Of a stretch of 54,730 bases of DNA, positions 1 through 9,233 are shown piece after piece (the first letter of the stretch is position 1; each line of letters begins with the position of its first letter). A program made the position numbers and the translations under genes. A model generated the notes under the pieces. That model saw only the letters and a list, made by a program, of their open reading frames with translations. It was not told the origin of the DNA and did not search any database. The DNA lies in the NCBI RefSeq assembly GCF_004104075.1, contig NZ_QOVK01000024.1, positions 1-54,730 of the forward strand. Reading direction: 5' to 3'. The DNA comes from Leeuwenhoekiella polynyae (lineage in GTDB: Bacteria; Bacteroidota; Bacteroidia; Flavobacteriales; Flavobacteriaceae).

Positions 1-584
1 AAAACCGGAGGGCAAAGATACTACCCTTTTCCCTTTATATACAAGCTTTTTTTAAACTTTATTTTATCTGCTTACCAAAGAACGTAAAACCGTTTTTTAT
101 ACCCGATTTTGGAGGCGCAAATATAGAACCAATATCTGTACCCGCAAGCCTTTTTATAAACTTATTTTAAAATAATTTACTCCAACCTTAAAACCAATTA
201 CTTACAACTTCAACTTTTTATAATTTATACTTAAAACGTATCCAGATCTGCCGTTTTGAAAAGACTGACTCTATTTACAAAACACCAAAATCAAGGACTC
301 ACCTACCTTTTACTCGATGAAAGGCATAAAACTAAAAAGCACAAAAGCAGAAAATCAGCGTAAGAAACAAACAGGTTAGGGATTAAGCGGCAGGCTTAAG
401 AGCTTGGTAAGAAGAAAAAGTCTTTCAAGATTGATATTTATAAATATTTTCAATCCAGTAAAACATCATATACAATTAAGAAAGACAATTCATCCTAATA
501 AATCTACAACTGAGCTTTATTCCTATCATATATACATACACGTTGAACTACTTTAGCATCAGTATTAATTCTAAAACTAAGATT
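1..584. other. AT-rich intergenic region at the left edge
   Basis: No convincing coding frame is visible in this stretch. It holds a good minus-strand promoter (118-147) and a second possible minus-strand -7 box at 13-20 (TATCTTTG when read on the minus strand). Both point to a gene that reads leftwards out of the window. The right half is very A/T rich and presumably carries the promoter of the DUF2141 gene, but I see no clear -33/-7 pair there. Confidence 0.6.
118..147 (-). promoter_or_regulatory. Bacteroidota-type promoter reading leftwards
   Basis: On the minus strand a TTG (-33 core, 145-147) is followed by exactly 19 bases and then TATATTTG (118-125), which matches the -7 consensus TAnnTTTG. 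The same spacing occurs at two other promoters in this window (27198-27227 and 29624-29653). The gene it would serve lies beyond the left edge. Confidence 0.55.
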
Positions 585-992
585 ATGAGAACTACACTCT
601 TTTTACTTATGTCTTTTATCAGCTTATTAAGCTACTCACAAGAAACTTCTTCTATTGAAGTGAAAATTGATAATGTAAGTAGCGATGATGGCACTGTAGG
701 TTATGCACTATATAATAAAGACAACTTTATGGGTATACCATTAAAGATCTTGAATAGTAAAATAAGAGATGGAAAAACTTCTGTCGAATTTGAGAATGTA
801 ACACCAGGAACTTATGCGATTCTATGTTACCACGATAAAAACGGAAATGGTAAAATGGATTTTGAAACCAATGGAATGCCAAAGGAGTCTTATGGTTCAT
901 CAAATAACATTATGGCAATGGGGCCACCGCAATGGGAAGATTGCAAGTTTGAGCAGAAAGGAGAGCCTGTATCTCTTATAATTAGATTTTAG
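585..992 (+). CDS. DUF2141 domain exported protein
   Basis: About 135 residues. I place the start at the ATG at 585, because it opens directly with a signal peptide (MRTTLFLLMSFISLLSYSQ). The frame stays open upstream to a TTG at 543, but that would put a polar stretch ahead of the signal sequence. The mature part has the small beta-sandwich pattern of DUF2141 proteins: a V-x-Y-A-L-Y-N strand, then GTYAILCYHDKNGNGKMDF with its Asp/Asn-rich turn, then a GMPKE-YG-S-N segment. It should be periplasmic or surface-exposed. The function of the family is unknown. It stands alone ahead of oxyR. The family call is firm; the role is not. Confidence 0.8.
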   Translation: MRTTLFLLMSFISLLSYSQETSSIEVKIDNVSSDDGTVGYALYNKDNFMGIPLKILNSKIRDGKTSVEFENVTPGTYAILCYHDKNGNGKMDFETNGMPKESYGSSNNIMAMGPPQWEDCKFEQKGEPVSLIIRF

Positions 993-1089
993 ACTAATTA
1001 AACCTACAATAGAACAAACCCAATATTTAATACTTTTTTTATAAGAAAAATCAATCGGTCGTTATATTTTTGAAGCTTAAATCATACCT

Positions 1090-2037
1090 ATGACGATTAC
1101 TCAATTAAAATATGTTCTTGCTGTCGCAGAAAATCAAAATTTCACTAAAGCTGCAGAAAAAACATTTGTGACTCAACCTACATTGAGTATGCAAATTCAA
1201 AAACTAGAAGACGAACTAGACATTCTAATTTTTGACCGAAGCAAGAAACCTATTGAGCTAACAGATATAGGTAGCAAAATTGTGACACAAGCGCGTAATA
1301 TTGTAAATGAAGCCAATCGCATTGCAGATATTGTAGATCAACAAAAAGGATTTATTGGCGGAGAATTTAAACTCGGGGTAATACCTACAGTTATGCCTAC
1401 CCTTCTACCTATGTTTCTGCGTAATTTTATCAATAAGTACCCTAAGGTTAAATTAAAGATTGAAGAGTTACCAACTGAAACAATAATAGAACGACTTAAT
1501 GAAGGTCATCTAGATGCTGCAATTGCTGCAACTCCCCTACAATTAGAAAATATTAAAGAGCGTCCTTTATACTATGAGCCATTTGTAGCCTATATACCAG
1601 AAAATCATGCTTTACACACTGTTCAAAAAATAACTGTTTCTGATCTTGACTTAAACGATATGTTATTGCTAGAAGATGGACACTGTTTTAGAGATGGAGT
1701 TGTTAATCTATGTAAAACTAATCGAAACTATGAAGATGAAACATTCTCCCTAGAAAGCGGAAGTTTTGAAACCTTAGTTCGTTTAGCTAATGAAGGATTA
1801 GGTATGACATTGCTACCTTATTTACACACACTAGATATTAAAGATTCTGAAAAGAAATATTTACATCACTTTAAAGAACCAGCTCCAGCACGCGAAGTAA
1901 GTCTTCTTTATCATAAAAGTGAATTAAAAATGCAAATTATTGAAGCGTTACGCTCTACCATTGCAGGCGTTATAAAAGGAGCAATTACATTTCAGAATGT
2001 AGAAATTATAAGTCCGCTCCCTCAAAAAAGCAGGTGA
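1090..2037 (+). CDS. oxyR: Hydrogen peroxide-inducible LysR-type activator OxyR
   Basis: 315 residues, the usual length. An N-terminal winged HTH (about residues 1-60, MTITQLKYVLAVAENQNFTK) is followed by a LysR substrate-binding domain from about 90. Cys199 sits in LLLEDGHCFRD and Cys208 nine residues later, the same spacing and even the same numbering as the peroxide-sensing pair of E. coli OxyR. It should therefore form the oxidised disulfide and activate catalase/peroxidase-type genes, none of which lie in this window. A -7-like box, TATTTTTG, lies at 1065-1072 without a recognisable -33 element. A strong hairpin terminator follows at 2052-2093. Confidence 0.92.
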   Translation: MTITQLKYVLAVAENQNFTKAAEKTFVTQPTLSMQIQKLEDELDILIFDRSKKPIELTDIGSKIVTQARNIVNEANRIADIVDQQKGFIGGEFKLGVIPTVMPTLLPMFLRNFINKYPKVKLKIEELPTETIIERLNEGHLDAAIAATPLQLENIKERPLYYEPFVAYIPENHALHTVQKITVSDLDLNDMLLLEDGHCFRDGVVNLCKTNRNYEDETFSLESGSFETLVRLANEGLGMTLLPYLHTLDIKDSEKKYLHHFKEPAPAREVSLLYHKSELKMQIIEALRSTIAGVIKGAITFQNVEIISPLPQKSR

Positions 2038-2051
2038 GTTAAAAACTACAG

Positions 2052-2093
2052 AATATTAAAAAGGCTTCTCGTTTGAGAAGCCTTTTTAATATT
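2052..2093. terminator. Bidirectional terminator, oxyR / small protein
   Basis: A perfect 19-bp stem (2052-2070 with 2075-2093) and a 4-base loop GTTT, flanked by A/T runs on both sides. It lies between two convergent genes and can serve both. Confidence 0.9.
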
Positions 2094-2098
2094 ATAAA

Positions 2099-2296
2099 TT
2101 ATGCTTTGAGATAAATCATACATTGATTTAATTCTGGATTTGTTTTGGTTAATTCCTGAATCCAGACTCTTAGTTCTTCCAATTCATAAGGAAGTAATCG
2201 TTTTGCAGCTTTTTGGAGTTCTTTGCAAAAAAGTACACTATCAAAACTTACTTTTTTCAAAATAGTCTTAGTGTACTCAAACATTGCTCGTGCCAT
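2099..2296 (-). CDS. Small conserved hypothetical protein
   Basis: 65 residues, starting at the ATG whose complement ends at 2296 (MARAMFEYTKTILKKVSFDS). It is charged and helical, has no signal peptide or membrane segment, and carries a motif (KTILKKVSFDSVLFCKELQK, then LLPYELEELRVW) that I recall from small conserved proteins of Flavobacteriia. No enzymatic motif is visible. It converges on oxyR and shares its terminator. It is probably a soluble cytoplasmic protein; the function is unknown. The A/T-rich stretch upstream is about 140 bases and holds no obvious promoter box. Confidence 0.7.
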   Translation of the reverse strand: MARAMFEYTKTILKKVSFDSVLFCKELQKAAKRLLPYELEELRVWIQELTKTNPELNQCMIYLKA

Positions 2297-2436
2297 ATTT
2301 GATTGTTTTTAGATTAGATGTTTTTGTTAGGTAATCTTCAATTCAATAAGCAGCTTCGTTAAAATTTCTTCTTAAAAATAAGTTTTTAAATCTAAAAATA
2401 CTGTTAAAACAAACTAATCCTAGCTAATTTATAGGA

Positions 2437-3237
2437 TTAAAATCTATTATCACCGTCTAACAGATCTCCCAGACCACCTAAAATACTACCCTCACCTTTA
2501 TCTTTCCCTCCCATTTGAGGAGCAGATGCTAAAACCCTTTTTGACAGACGACTAAATGGCAATGACTGAATATAAACTGTACCCGGACCAGAAAGCGTTG
2601 CAAAGAAAACACCTTCACCTCCAAAAATTGTGTTTTTAATACCTCCGACAAACTCTATATCATAATTCACTGTATGATCAAAACCTATAATACATCCGGT
2701 ATCTACTTTCAATTTTTCTCCGGGGTGTAATTCTTTTTTAAAAGTTGTTCCACCGGCGTGCACAAATGCCATCCCATCGCCTTCTAATTTTTGCATAATA
2801 AAACCTTCTCCTCCAAAAAGACCGCGACCTAATTTTTTTGAAAACTCTATACCGATTGACACGCCCTTTGCTGCACATAAGAATGCATCTTTTTGACAAA
2901 TAAATCGTCCGCCATTTTTGGTAAGGTCAATAGGAATGATTTTTCCAGGGTATGGAGAAGCAAAACTTACTTTCTTCTTGCCTACAATGTCATTATAGAA
3001 AACAGTCATAAACATGCTTTCACCAGTAAGCAATCGCTTTCCCGCACCAAAAACTTTATTGAGTAAACTCGAATCATTCTTAGAACCATCTCCAAAAATG
3101 GTTTCCATTCTAATTCCGTCTTCCATCATCATAAAAGTTCCGGCTTCTGCAATCACGCCTTCCTGAGGATCCAGTTCGATCTCTACATATTGCATTTCTT
3201 CTCCGAAGATCTGATAATCTATTTCGTGTGCTGTCAT
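2437..3237 (-). CDS. AIM24 / TIGR00266 family protein
   Basis: 266 residues. It shows the glycine-rich beta-helix-like pattern of the AIM24 family: EAGTFMMMEDGIRMET, LLTGESMFMTVFYN, GRGLFGGEGFIMQKLEGDG, then VDTGCIIGFD and a final GGEGVFFATLSGPG. The C-terminal tail (about 240-266) is Gly/Asp rich and low in complexity. The family is widespread in bacteria and has a mitochondrial relative; its bacterial biochemistry is not established. No signal peptide is seen, so it is probably cytoplasmic. It is a single gene with its own upstream region of about 135 bases. Confidence 0.88.
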   Translation of the reverse strand: MTAHEIDYQIFGEEMQYVEIELDPQEGVIAEAGTFMMMEDGIRMETIFGDGSKNDSSLLNKVFGAGKRLLTGESMFMTVFYNDIVGKKKVSFASPYPGKIIPIDLTKNGGRFICQKDAFLCAAKGVSIGIEFSKKLGRGLFGGEGFIMQKLEGDGMAFVHAGGTTFKKELHPGEKLKVDTGCIIGFDHTVNYDIEFVGGIKNTIFGGEGVFFATLSGPGTVYIQSLPFSRLSKRVLASAPQMGGKDKGEGSILGGLGDLLDGDNRF

Positions 3238-3373
3238 TTATAGTTCGTTTTTGATTTGATTGATACTACTAATAAGTAGTGATCGCGAAGCAAACGTTAC
3301 ATATTAAATAAGAATTACCACATTATAACAAAATCACTTGTTGAGATTCAACAATTAAAAAAGAAGAAAGTAT

Positions 3374-3829
3374 TTAGCTTTTAACTTTCACCGTCCATTC
3401 AAAATCAAAAGTGCTCACCACTACTCCATCTTTATTCTTACCCACACTTTTCATCCAGAACGTTTGACCTTCTCCAGTCTCAACGGTTTTAGCTATAGCT
3501 TCATCTATTTTATGCCCATCATCACATATAAATGTAATTTTCCCAGTGGCTTTTTTAGTAAATGAGGCCTTATTATTAGCAACGAGCATTGAAATTTTCT
3601 TACCGCTATTCTTAATTTGAGCGATAACCATAGTACCGGTACTCAATTCTGCAGCCATACCTTGCACGGCCCAAAACACTGAGTTAAACGGATTTTGATT
3701 AATCCATTTGTGAGTAACGGTTGTAGTACAGCTCGTATTAGAAATTGATCGTACACGCACACCACACAACCAGGCTGATGGTAATTTGAACATTATAAAC
3801 TTATTGAATTTACCGGGAGTAACTGCCAT
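3374..3829 (-). CDS. DUF4442 hotdog-fold protein, possible thioesterase
   Basis: 151 residues, with the features of DUF4442, a PaaI-like hotdog-fold family: an N-terminal KFNKFIMFKLPSAWLCGVRV segment, then THKWINQNPFNSVFWAVQGMAAELSTG (the central hotdog helix), then strands ending in FDFEWTVKVKS. Related proteins hydrolyse acyl-CoA thioesters, but no substrate can be read from the sequence. On the minus strand a -7-like TATTTTTG occurs at 3849-3856, about 20 bases before the start codon. It diverges from the DUF4870 gene. Confidence 0.82.
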   Translation of the reverse strand: MAVTPGKFNKFIMFKLPSAWLCGVRVRSISNTSCTTTVTHKWINQNPFNSVFWAVQGMAAELSTGTMVIAQIKNSGKKISMLVANNKASFTKKATGKITFICDDGHKIDEAIAKTVETGEGQTFWMKSVGKNKDGVVVSTFDFEWTVKVKS

Positions 3830-3973
3830 AATTTATGTGTTTATGCTTCAAAAATAGACTTCTAATCTGATTTGCGTAAATTTCTTTTTTGTTAATATTT
3901 AGTTAAAAATAAGTACTATGCAATACAAAATACCTGCTTTTATATATATATTTGCATAAGAAAATAATAAGCA

Positions 3974-4486
3974 ATGGAAACTAGCATTAAAACCAATCAG
4001 AAAAACATAGCAGCATTTATACACTTATCTGTATTCACGCAATTCATATTTCCGTTAGGAAATTTTATCGCTCCTCTACTTATTTGGTTAGCACTAAAAC
4101 GTGATTCTTTATTTGTAGATAATCACGGGAGACGCGCCCTTAATTTTCAAATGAGCATGTTTATTTATGCAATCGCACTTATACTTATTGCTATTCCGTT
4201 TTTAGTATGGCAAGGTTTAATTGCTTCAGGCGAAACGGGATATATAAGTGAAGAAACTTTTGAACACCTCGTTTTTCCGGGACAAGCCAGTGGACTCATC
4301 ATCACAGCATTTGTATTCGGTATTCTTTTACTCGCGCTGTTTATTATCACCTTGTTTTCGGTGATATCAGCAGCAGTAAGTGCAAGTAACGGAGAAACTT
4401 ACAAATATCCATTGTGTATAAACTTTTTAAAGACGCTTAAAGTTTCTGATAAAGAAACAGCTTCAGACTCATCAACTGAGGTTTAA
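3974..4486 (+). CDS. DUF4870 integral membrane protein
   Basis: 170 residues with several hydrophobic segments (about 15-35, 58-85 and 110-140). The pattern IAAFIHLSVFTQFIFPLGNFIAPLLIW and DNHGRRALNFQMSM is characteristic of DUF4870. The family often sits beside PspC-domain or membrane-stress genes, as it does here just ahead of the PadR-PspC operon. A -7 box TATATTTG lies at 3947-3954, only 20 bases before the ATG, so the 5' leader must be short. The function is unknown. Confidence 0.85.
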   Translation: METSIKTNQKNIAAFIHLSVFTQFIFPLGNFIAPLLIWLALKRDSLFVDNHGRRALNFQMSMFIYAIALILIAIPFLVWQGLIASGETGYISEETFEHLVFPGQASGLIITAFVFGILLLALFIITLFSVISAAVSASNGETYKYPLCINFLKTLKVSDKETASDSSTEV

Positions 4487-4607
4487 GCAAACCTATTTCA
4501 GTATAAATAAATTCTGAAATGAAACTCAAGAGGAAGATCCTCAACAAAATTTCCGCTGAGCGGGATCAAAAAACGAACAGTTATTAATCGCTTAACACTT
4601 ATGATCT

Positions 4608-4952
4608 ATGAAGATTGAAAACACAAAGGCGCAGATGCGTAAAGGTGTTTTGGAATATTGCATCCTTTCTATTCTTAAAGATGAAGATGCTTATGTTGCA
4701 GAAATACTAGAGACGCTTAAAGACGCTAAGTTGCTGGTAGTTGAAGGTACTATTTATCCCCTTCTTACCAGACTTAAAAATGCCGGTTTACTCAATTATC
4801 GCTGGGAAGAATCAACCAGTGGGCCGCCTCGTAAATATTATGGGCTCACAGATACCGGCAAGCTCTTCTTAAATGAACTATCATCAACCTGGGATGACCT
4901 TCAAAAAGCCGTCTCACTGGTAACCAATCAAAAAGCAAAAAACAATGAATAA
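4608..4952 (+). CDS. PadR-family transcriptional regulator
   Basis: 114 residues with a winged helix of the PadR type: QMRKGVLEYCILSILKDEDAYVAEIL, then the family hallmark EGTIYPLLTRLKNAGLL and a wing ending in GPPRKYYGLTDTG. It overlaps the PspC gene by 8 bases (4945-4952), so the two are almost certainly cotranslated, and PadR probably controls its own operon as a ligand-responsive repressor. Two short inverted repeats lie in the 120 bases upstream (4530-4542 and 4553-4563) and could be operator or RNA structures. No T-run follows them, so they are not obvious terminators. Confidence 0.88.
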   Translation: MKIENTKAQMRKGVLEYCILSILKDEDAYVAEILETLKDAKLLVVEGTIYPLLTRLKNAGLLNYRWEESTSGPPRKYYGLTDTGKLFLNELSSTWDDLQKAVSLVTNQKAKNNE

Positions 4953-6675
4953 GACAGTTAATATTAATCTAGCCGGCCTATTTTTTCATATAGATGAAAA
5001 TGCTTATGCCAAGTTGCAGCGCTATCTTGACGCGATTAAGCGCTCGTTTACAGACGCTCAAGGCCGTGAAGAAATTATACAGGATATAGAAGCTCGCATA
5101 GCAGAATTATTTTCTGAACGCGTAAAGAATGAGCGTCAAGTAATAGGTATGACAGAAGTTGAAGAAGTAATCAACATTATGGGGCAACCTGAAGATTACC
5201 GCCTTGATGAAGAAATCTTTGAAGATGAACCTGCAAAAGAAAATAAGTACACAGACGCTTCTACTAAGAAACTTTACAGAGATACAGAGCATTCTTATAT
5301 AGGAGGTGTTTGTTCTGGTATGGGCCATTATTTACATATAGACGCAGTTTGGTTGCGTATCGCACTTATTCTGCTTACCATTTTCTCTTGGGGAGGGTTT
5401 ATTTTAATCTACGCCGCTTTTTGGATTTTTGTTCCAGAAGCGCGTACCACATCAGAAAAACTGGAAATGCGGGGAAAGCCCGTCAACATAGACAATATTC
5501 AGCGTAAGGTCAAAGAAGGCTTTGACACGGTAGCAGACTCCGTTAAAAATGTTGACTATGTTAAGTATGGTAACAAAGCTCGCGAAGGAGCCGGATCTTT
5601 TGCCAGTACGCTGGGCAAAATAATCATGTTTATCCTAAAAGTATTTGTAAAATTTATAGGCATCTTACTTATCTTAATAGGTGGTTGTACGCTAATCGGG
5701 CTCTTTGTGGGTCTATTTACTGCAGGAACTTTAGACTTTTTTGACGGAAGCATCGCAGATTATGTTGAGATGGCAAATACCAGTGGCGCACCGCTTTGGC
5801 TGATTACACTCTTGACTTTCTTAGCTGTAGGTATCCCATTCTTCATGTTGTTTTATCTGGGTCTGCGTATCCTCGTAAATACCTTAAAGCGATTAAGCCT
5901 TACGGCGAAATTAACACTGCTGGGACTTTGGCTGGTATCGCTTATTGCAATTGCTGTTCTTGGTGTACGCCAGGGTATGGCTACCGCTGTTGATGGTGAA
6001 ACCTTGATTACTGAAGTATTACCGGTACAACCTACAGATACACTTACCGTTAAGATGAAAACGCAAAATAAATACAGCGCTGAAAAGTATCACAATCAAA
6101 GCTGGAAGATACGCACAGACGATAACGGTAATAAAGTGATTTACAACCGTGATGTAAACCTCAGCGTACAAAAAAGTGATTCGCCCGAAGCTAAACTAAT
6201 CATTAAAAAGAATGCTCAGGGCAGCTCGTTTAACGAAGCAGAAAATCGTGCTCAACAAATTGTTTACAATTTTGAAGTTGTTGGAAATACCTTATTGCTA
6301 GACAACTTCTTTGTTACAGATTACATAAACAAGTTTAGAGATCAAGAAGTCGAATTGATTCTTGCAATACCAGAAGGGATGACACTTCTTACAGACAACA
6401 ATATCGCTACATATCACAGAAACAGATACTCTGATTTACTAAACCGTGATTATATAGGGTATTATACTGTGATGCAAGAGTCTGAATTAATTTGCACTAC
6501 TTGCCCTATTGAAGTTATTGAAGAAGTAGAAGAAAGCAATGAATGGGAGTATTCAGAAAGCACTTCAGATTCTACTGTAACAAATAACGTATATGAATAC
6601 CAATCAAAAGTAGAACCTGAGCAAGACGGTGTTGATGTAGAAACACCAGTTAAAGAATTAGATTCTATCAACTAA
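4945..6675 (+). CDS. PspC domain membrane protein with large C-terminal region
   Basis: 576 residues. The N-terminal 90 residues are soluble and helical (HIDENAYAKLQRYLDAIKRS...). A PspC domain follows at about 108-165 (KLYRDTEHSYIGGVCSGMGHYL, then a long hydrophobic stretch to FWIFVPEA). Further transmembrane segments lie near 225-260, 285-310 and 325-345, and the last ~220 residues look exported, ending in an acidic tail. PspC is the membrane partner in phage-shock-type responses. The fusion to a long C-terminal region is usual in Bacteroidota, where the gene is paired with PadR and head-GIN proteins, as here. It probably senses or protects envelope integrity. Confidence 0.88.
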   Translation: MNKTVNINLAGLFFHIDENAYAKLQRYLDAIKRSFTDAQGREEIIQDIEARIAELFSERVKNERQVIGMTEVEEVINIMGQPEDYRLDEEIFEDEPAKENKYTDASTKKLYRDTEHSYIGGVCSGMGHYLHIDAVWLRIALILLTIFSWGGFILIYAAFWIFVPEARTTSEKLEMRGKPVNIDNIQRKVKEGFDTVADSVKNVDYVKYGNKAREGAGSFASTLGKIIMFILKVFVKFIGILLILIGGCTLIGLFVGLFTAGTLDFFDGSIADYVEMANTSGAPLWLITLLTFLAVGIPFFMLFYLGLRILVNTLKRLSLTAKLTLLGLWLVSLIAIAVLGVRQGMATAVDGETLITEVLPVQPTDTLTVKMKTQNKYSAEKYHNQSWKIRTDDNGNKVIYNRDVNLSVQKSDSPEAKLIIKKNAQGSSFNEAENRAQQIVYNFEVVGNTLLLDNFFVTDYINKFRDQEVELILAIPEGMTLLTDNNIATYHRNRYSDLLNRDYIGYYTVMQESELICTTCPIEVIEEVEESNEWEYSESTSDSTVTNNVYEYQSKVEPEQDGVDVETPVKELDSIN

Positions 6676-6705
6676 CAATCATTCATCAATCAAAAAACAA
6701 AAATT

Positions 6706-7440
6706 ATGACAACACTAATCAAATTATTTATTGGAGCCATAACTGCTCTTATGATGACGTCGTGTAATTTCAATCTGGACATGGGGCAGATCAACGGAAA
6801 CGGAAACGTAGTCACTAAAGATCTTAATCTTTCAAAGGATTTTTCTAAAATTCACACTAGCAACGGTTGGGATGTAATACTTGAAAAAGGCTCTACACCT
6901 GCTGTAACAGCAGAAATGGATGAAAATTTAATAGAATTTCTTGATGTTCATTATGAAGGAAACACATTGAGAATAGAGACAACAGACAATTCAAACATTG
7001 GTAAAGCTACTTCTCGTATAATTCACGTAACCTACACAAAGCCTTTAGAATCTGTAAAAGCAAGTAGTGCTTCTAACATCACGGCTACAGAAACATTAAC
7101 TGGAGACCGTATCAGTTTTGACGTTTCTAGTGCTGCTACAGTAAAAGTACCTGTTGAAATTAGAGAAATTAATGCTGATGCGAGTAGTGCTGCAACACTG
7201 CATTTAGAAGGAGAAGCCCAGACTTTACGTTTTGATGCCAGTTCTGCTGCAACCATTAATGCTAAAGATCTTAAAGCAGAATTTTGTGACGCTGAAGCTT
7301 CTAGCGCAGGAAGCATACGAGTTTATGTTTCTAAAGAAATTGCTACCAAAGCATCAAGTGCTGGGGATATTGACTACTGGGGAGAACCTAAAAAAGTAGC
7401 CGTTATTGAAAACTCTGGAGGTGATGTTAACAAAAAATAA
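6706..7440 (+). CDS. Head GIN domain (DUF2807) lipoprotein
   Basis: 244 residues. A lipoprotein signal ends in LMMTSC with the lipid Cys at residue 20. The body carries a regular series of about 20-residue turns around SSAAT/SSAGS (VSSAATVKV, ASSAATLHL, ASSAATINA, ASSAGSIRV, ASSAGDIDY), the single-stranded right-handed beta-helix pattern of DUF2807. It starts 30 bases after the PspC gene and ends before a hairpin terminator, so it is the last gene of the PadR-PspC operon. It is probably periplasmic or on the outer membrane and linked to the same envelope response. The molecular role is unknown. Confidence 0.88.
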   Translation: MTTLIKLFIGAITALMMTSCNFNLDMGQINGNGNVVTKDLNLSKDFSKIHTSNGWDVILEKGSTPAVTAEMDENLIEFLDVHYEGNTLRIETTDNSNIGKATSRIIHVTYTKPLESVKASSASNITATETLTGDRISFDVSSAATVKVPVEIREINADASSAATLHLEGEAQTLRFDASSAATINAKDLKAEFCDAEASSAGSIRVYVSKEIATKASSAGDIDYWGEPKKVAVIENSGGDVNKK

Positions 7441-7515
7441 TTGCATCGAACCGAAATTTACTCATACTAAAATCTCAAGAACTATTACGTAAAACTTACC
7501 AGTTCATCAATCAAT

Positions 7516-7544
7516 CTAAAAGCCACTTAATACGTGGCTTTTAG
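7516..7544 (+). terminator. Terminator of the PadR-PspC-GIN operon
   Basis: An 11-bp stem CTAAAAGCCAC / GTGGCTTTTAG (7516-7526 with 7534-7544) with a 7-base loop, followed by an A/T-rich stretch. It lies 76 bases after the stop codon. Confidence 0.75.
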
Positions 7545-7572
7545 TATATTTGGCCATTTCAAATTATAGCGA

Positions 7573-8484
7573 TTGACCTTCTTCAAATTTATACGGTATA
7601 AAAATCTGTTGCTCATTGCAAGCACTCAGATTTTAATTCATTATGGTTTTTTAAAAGCCTTAAAGCTACCCACTGCCCTATCTCATTTTAATTTTGCCTT
7701 GTTGCTTATTGCAACAATTCTTATTGCAGCAGCCGGGTATGTCATAAATGACATTAATGATGTGGTTAGCGACCGCATCAATAAATCAACAAAAACCTAT
7801 ATCCCATCACCATTTTCTGAAGGTTCTGCTTTTAATATTTATCTGGTCTTAAATATCGCCGGTGTTGGACTAGGATTTTTGATGTGCTATAGTATGAACT
7901 TAATTAACTTTGCAACCATTTTCGTATTAATTTCTGCATTGTTATATGTGTATGCTAATTTTTTAAAGCGAGTGATCCTAATCGGAAATCTGGTTGTTAG
8001 CATAGCTGTAGCTTCTTCAATTTTTATTGTTATTATTTTTGATATGCTTCCGGTACTGAATCAATTTAAACAAGATTTGATTACACCAATGTCTATCTTA
8101 AGAGATTACGGGATTTTTGCCTTAATGCTCAATTTCCTTAGAGAAATTATCAAAGATATCGAAGATGCGAATGGCGATTATGCCGATGGAATTCAATCTT
8201 TACCTATTGTTTTAGGATTAGAACGTACCGCTAAACTTTCAGGCTATATCGCTGTGGTTTATATTTTTACTATTTTGGGATATATCTATATCTACTTGCA
8301 AGCCAATGTATGGACTTCTATTTATCTGGTTGCAGCCGTTGTGGTTCCATTGGTCTTTTTCTGCATAAAAGCTAGATATGCTGAGAAAAAAACGCACTAT
8401 GCATTCCTCTCTAAAGTGTTAAAAATAATTATGCTTTTGGGCATATTATCTCTAGGCATTTTAACACTAACCTTAAAATTTTAA
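7573..8484 (+). CDS. UbiA-family prenyltransferase (geranylgeranylglycerol-phosphate type)
   Basis: 303 residues, polytopic with 7-9 hydrophobic helices. The first UbiA metal/diphosphate motif is NDINDVVSD (Asp60, Asp63, Asp67) and the second is KDIEDANGDYADG (about 195-207). Flavobacterial relatives are annotated as geranylgeranylglycerol-phosphate geranylgeranyltransferase, but the acceptor cannot be read from sequence; quinone or chlorophyll-type prenyltransferases share the fold. The frame begins with TTG at 7573 and no in-frame ATG precedes the first conserved helix, so TTG initiation looks real. The Maf gene begins 10 bases downstream, so the two are probably cotranscribed. Confidence 0.82.
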   Translation: MTFFKFIRYKNLLLIASTQILIHYGFLKALKLPTALSHFNFALLLIATILIAAAGYVINDINDVVSDRINKSTKTYIPSPFSEGSAFNIYLVLNIAGVGLGFLMCYSMNLINFATIFVLISALLYVYANFLKRVILIGNLVVSIAVASSIFIVIIFDMLPVLNQFKQDLITPMSILRDYGIFALMLNFLREIIKDIEDANGDYADGIQSLPIVLGLERTAKLSGYIAVVYIFTILGYIYIYLQANVWTSIYLVAAVVVPLVFFCIKARYAEKKTHYAFLSKVLKIIMLLGILSLGILTLTLKF

Positions 8485-8494
8485 ACAATACTGA

Positions 8495-9085
8495 ATGCTC
8501 CATAAACTCCTAACAAATAAAAAAGTCATTCTCGCCTCACAATCTCCGCGCAGACAAGAATTATTAAAAGCACTCGAAGTTGACTTTGAAGTCCATTTAA
8601 AACCGATTGATGAAAGCTACCCTGCCGGAATGCTACCTTCAGAAATAGCAGAATATATTGCTAAAAAGAAAGCGGCAGCGTTTCTCGACCAACTCACAAC
8701 TGATACCATTTTAATTACAGGAGACACGCTTGTATTTAAAGATGAGAAAGCTTTAGGCAAACCAATGGATGTAGAAGAAGCAACTAGAATGCTCCAATCA
8801 TTAAGCGGAACCAGTCATGAGGTGATTTCTTCAATTTGTGTAGCTACTTCAGAGAAACAATGGGTTACCCACGATAAAGCAACAGTACATTTCAGAGTAT
8901 TTGCAAAAGCTGAAATTCAGCATTACATCAACACCTATAAACCCTTTGACAAAGCAGGGGCATACGGTATTCAAGAATGGATTGGCCACGTTGCATTACT
9001 TAAATTAGAAGGATCATATAATACCGTTATGGGCTTACCAACTCAAAAATTATATTCCCTTTTAGAACTGGCTGCTACGGCGTGA
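8495..9085 (+). CDS. maf: Maf-family nucleoside triphosphate pyrophosphatase
   Basis: 196 residues, the normal length. Family motifs: ILASQSPRRQELLKAL at the N-terminus, ITGDTLVFKDEKALGKP, LSGTSHEVISS, and FDKAGAYGIQEW. Maf proteins hydrolyse non-canonical or modified nucleotides (dTTP/UTP or m7GTP depending on subtype) to monophosphates and are linked to septum inhibition in some bacteria. The subtype is most likely YhdE-like (dTTP/UTP), but this is an inference. It follows the prenyltransferase by 10 bases. Confidence 0.93.
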   Translation: MLHKLLTNKKVILASQSPRRQELLKALEVDFEVHLKPIDESYPAGMLPSEIAEYIAKKKAAAFLDQLTTDTILITGDTLVFKDEKALGKPMDVEEATRMLQSLSGTSHEVISSICVATSEKQWVTHDKATVHFRVFAKAEIQHYINTYKPFDKAGAYGIQEWIGHVALLKLEGSYNTVMGLPTQKLYSLLELAATA

Positions 9086-9233
9086 TTTTTGATGTATTTA
9101 TTGCCAAAACAAAATAATCTTTACGGGTAAAATTTATGTTTCGTATTTTGCTAATGAAACTAAAAAAGCTCATACTTAGCTTGTGTTTGAGCTATCTTTG
9201 AGTATTCCCTAACCACAATAATTCTTTTACAAT

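Noticed and set aside
7032-7316. A 94-codon minus-strand open frame inside the head GIN gene.
   Set aside because: It is the antisense of the repetitive SSAAT region; it arises from repeat codon use and has no start context or homology.
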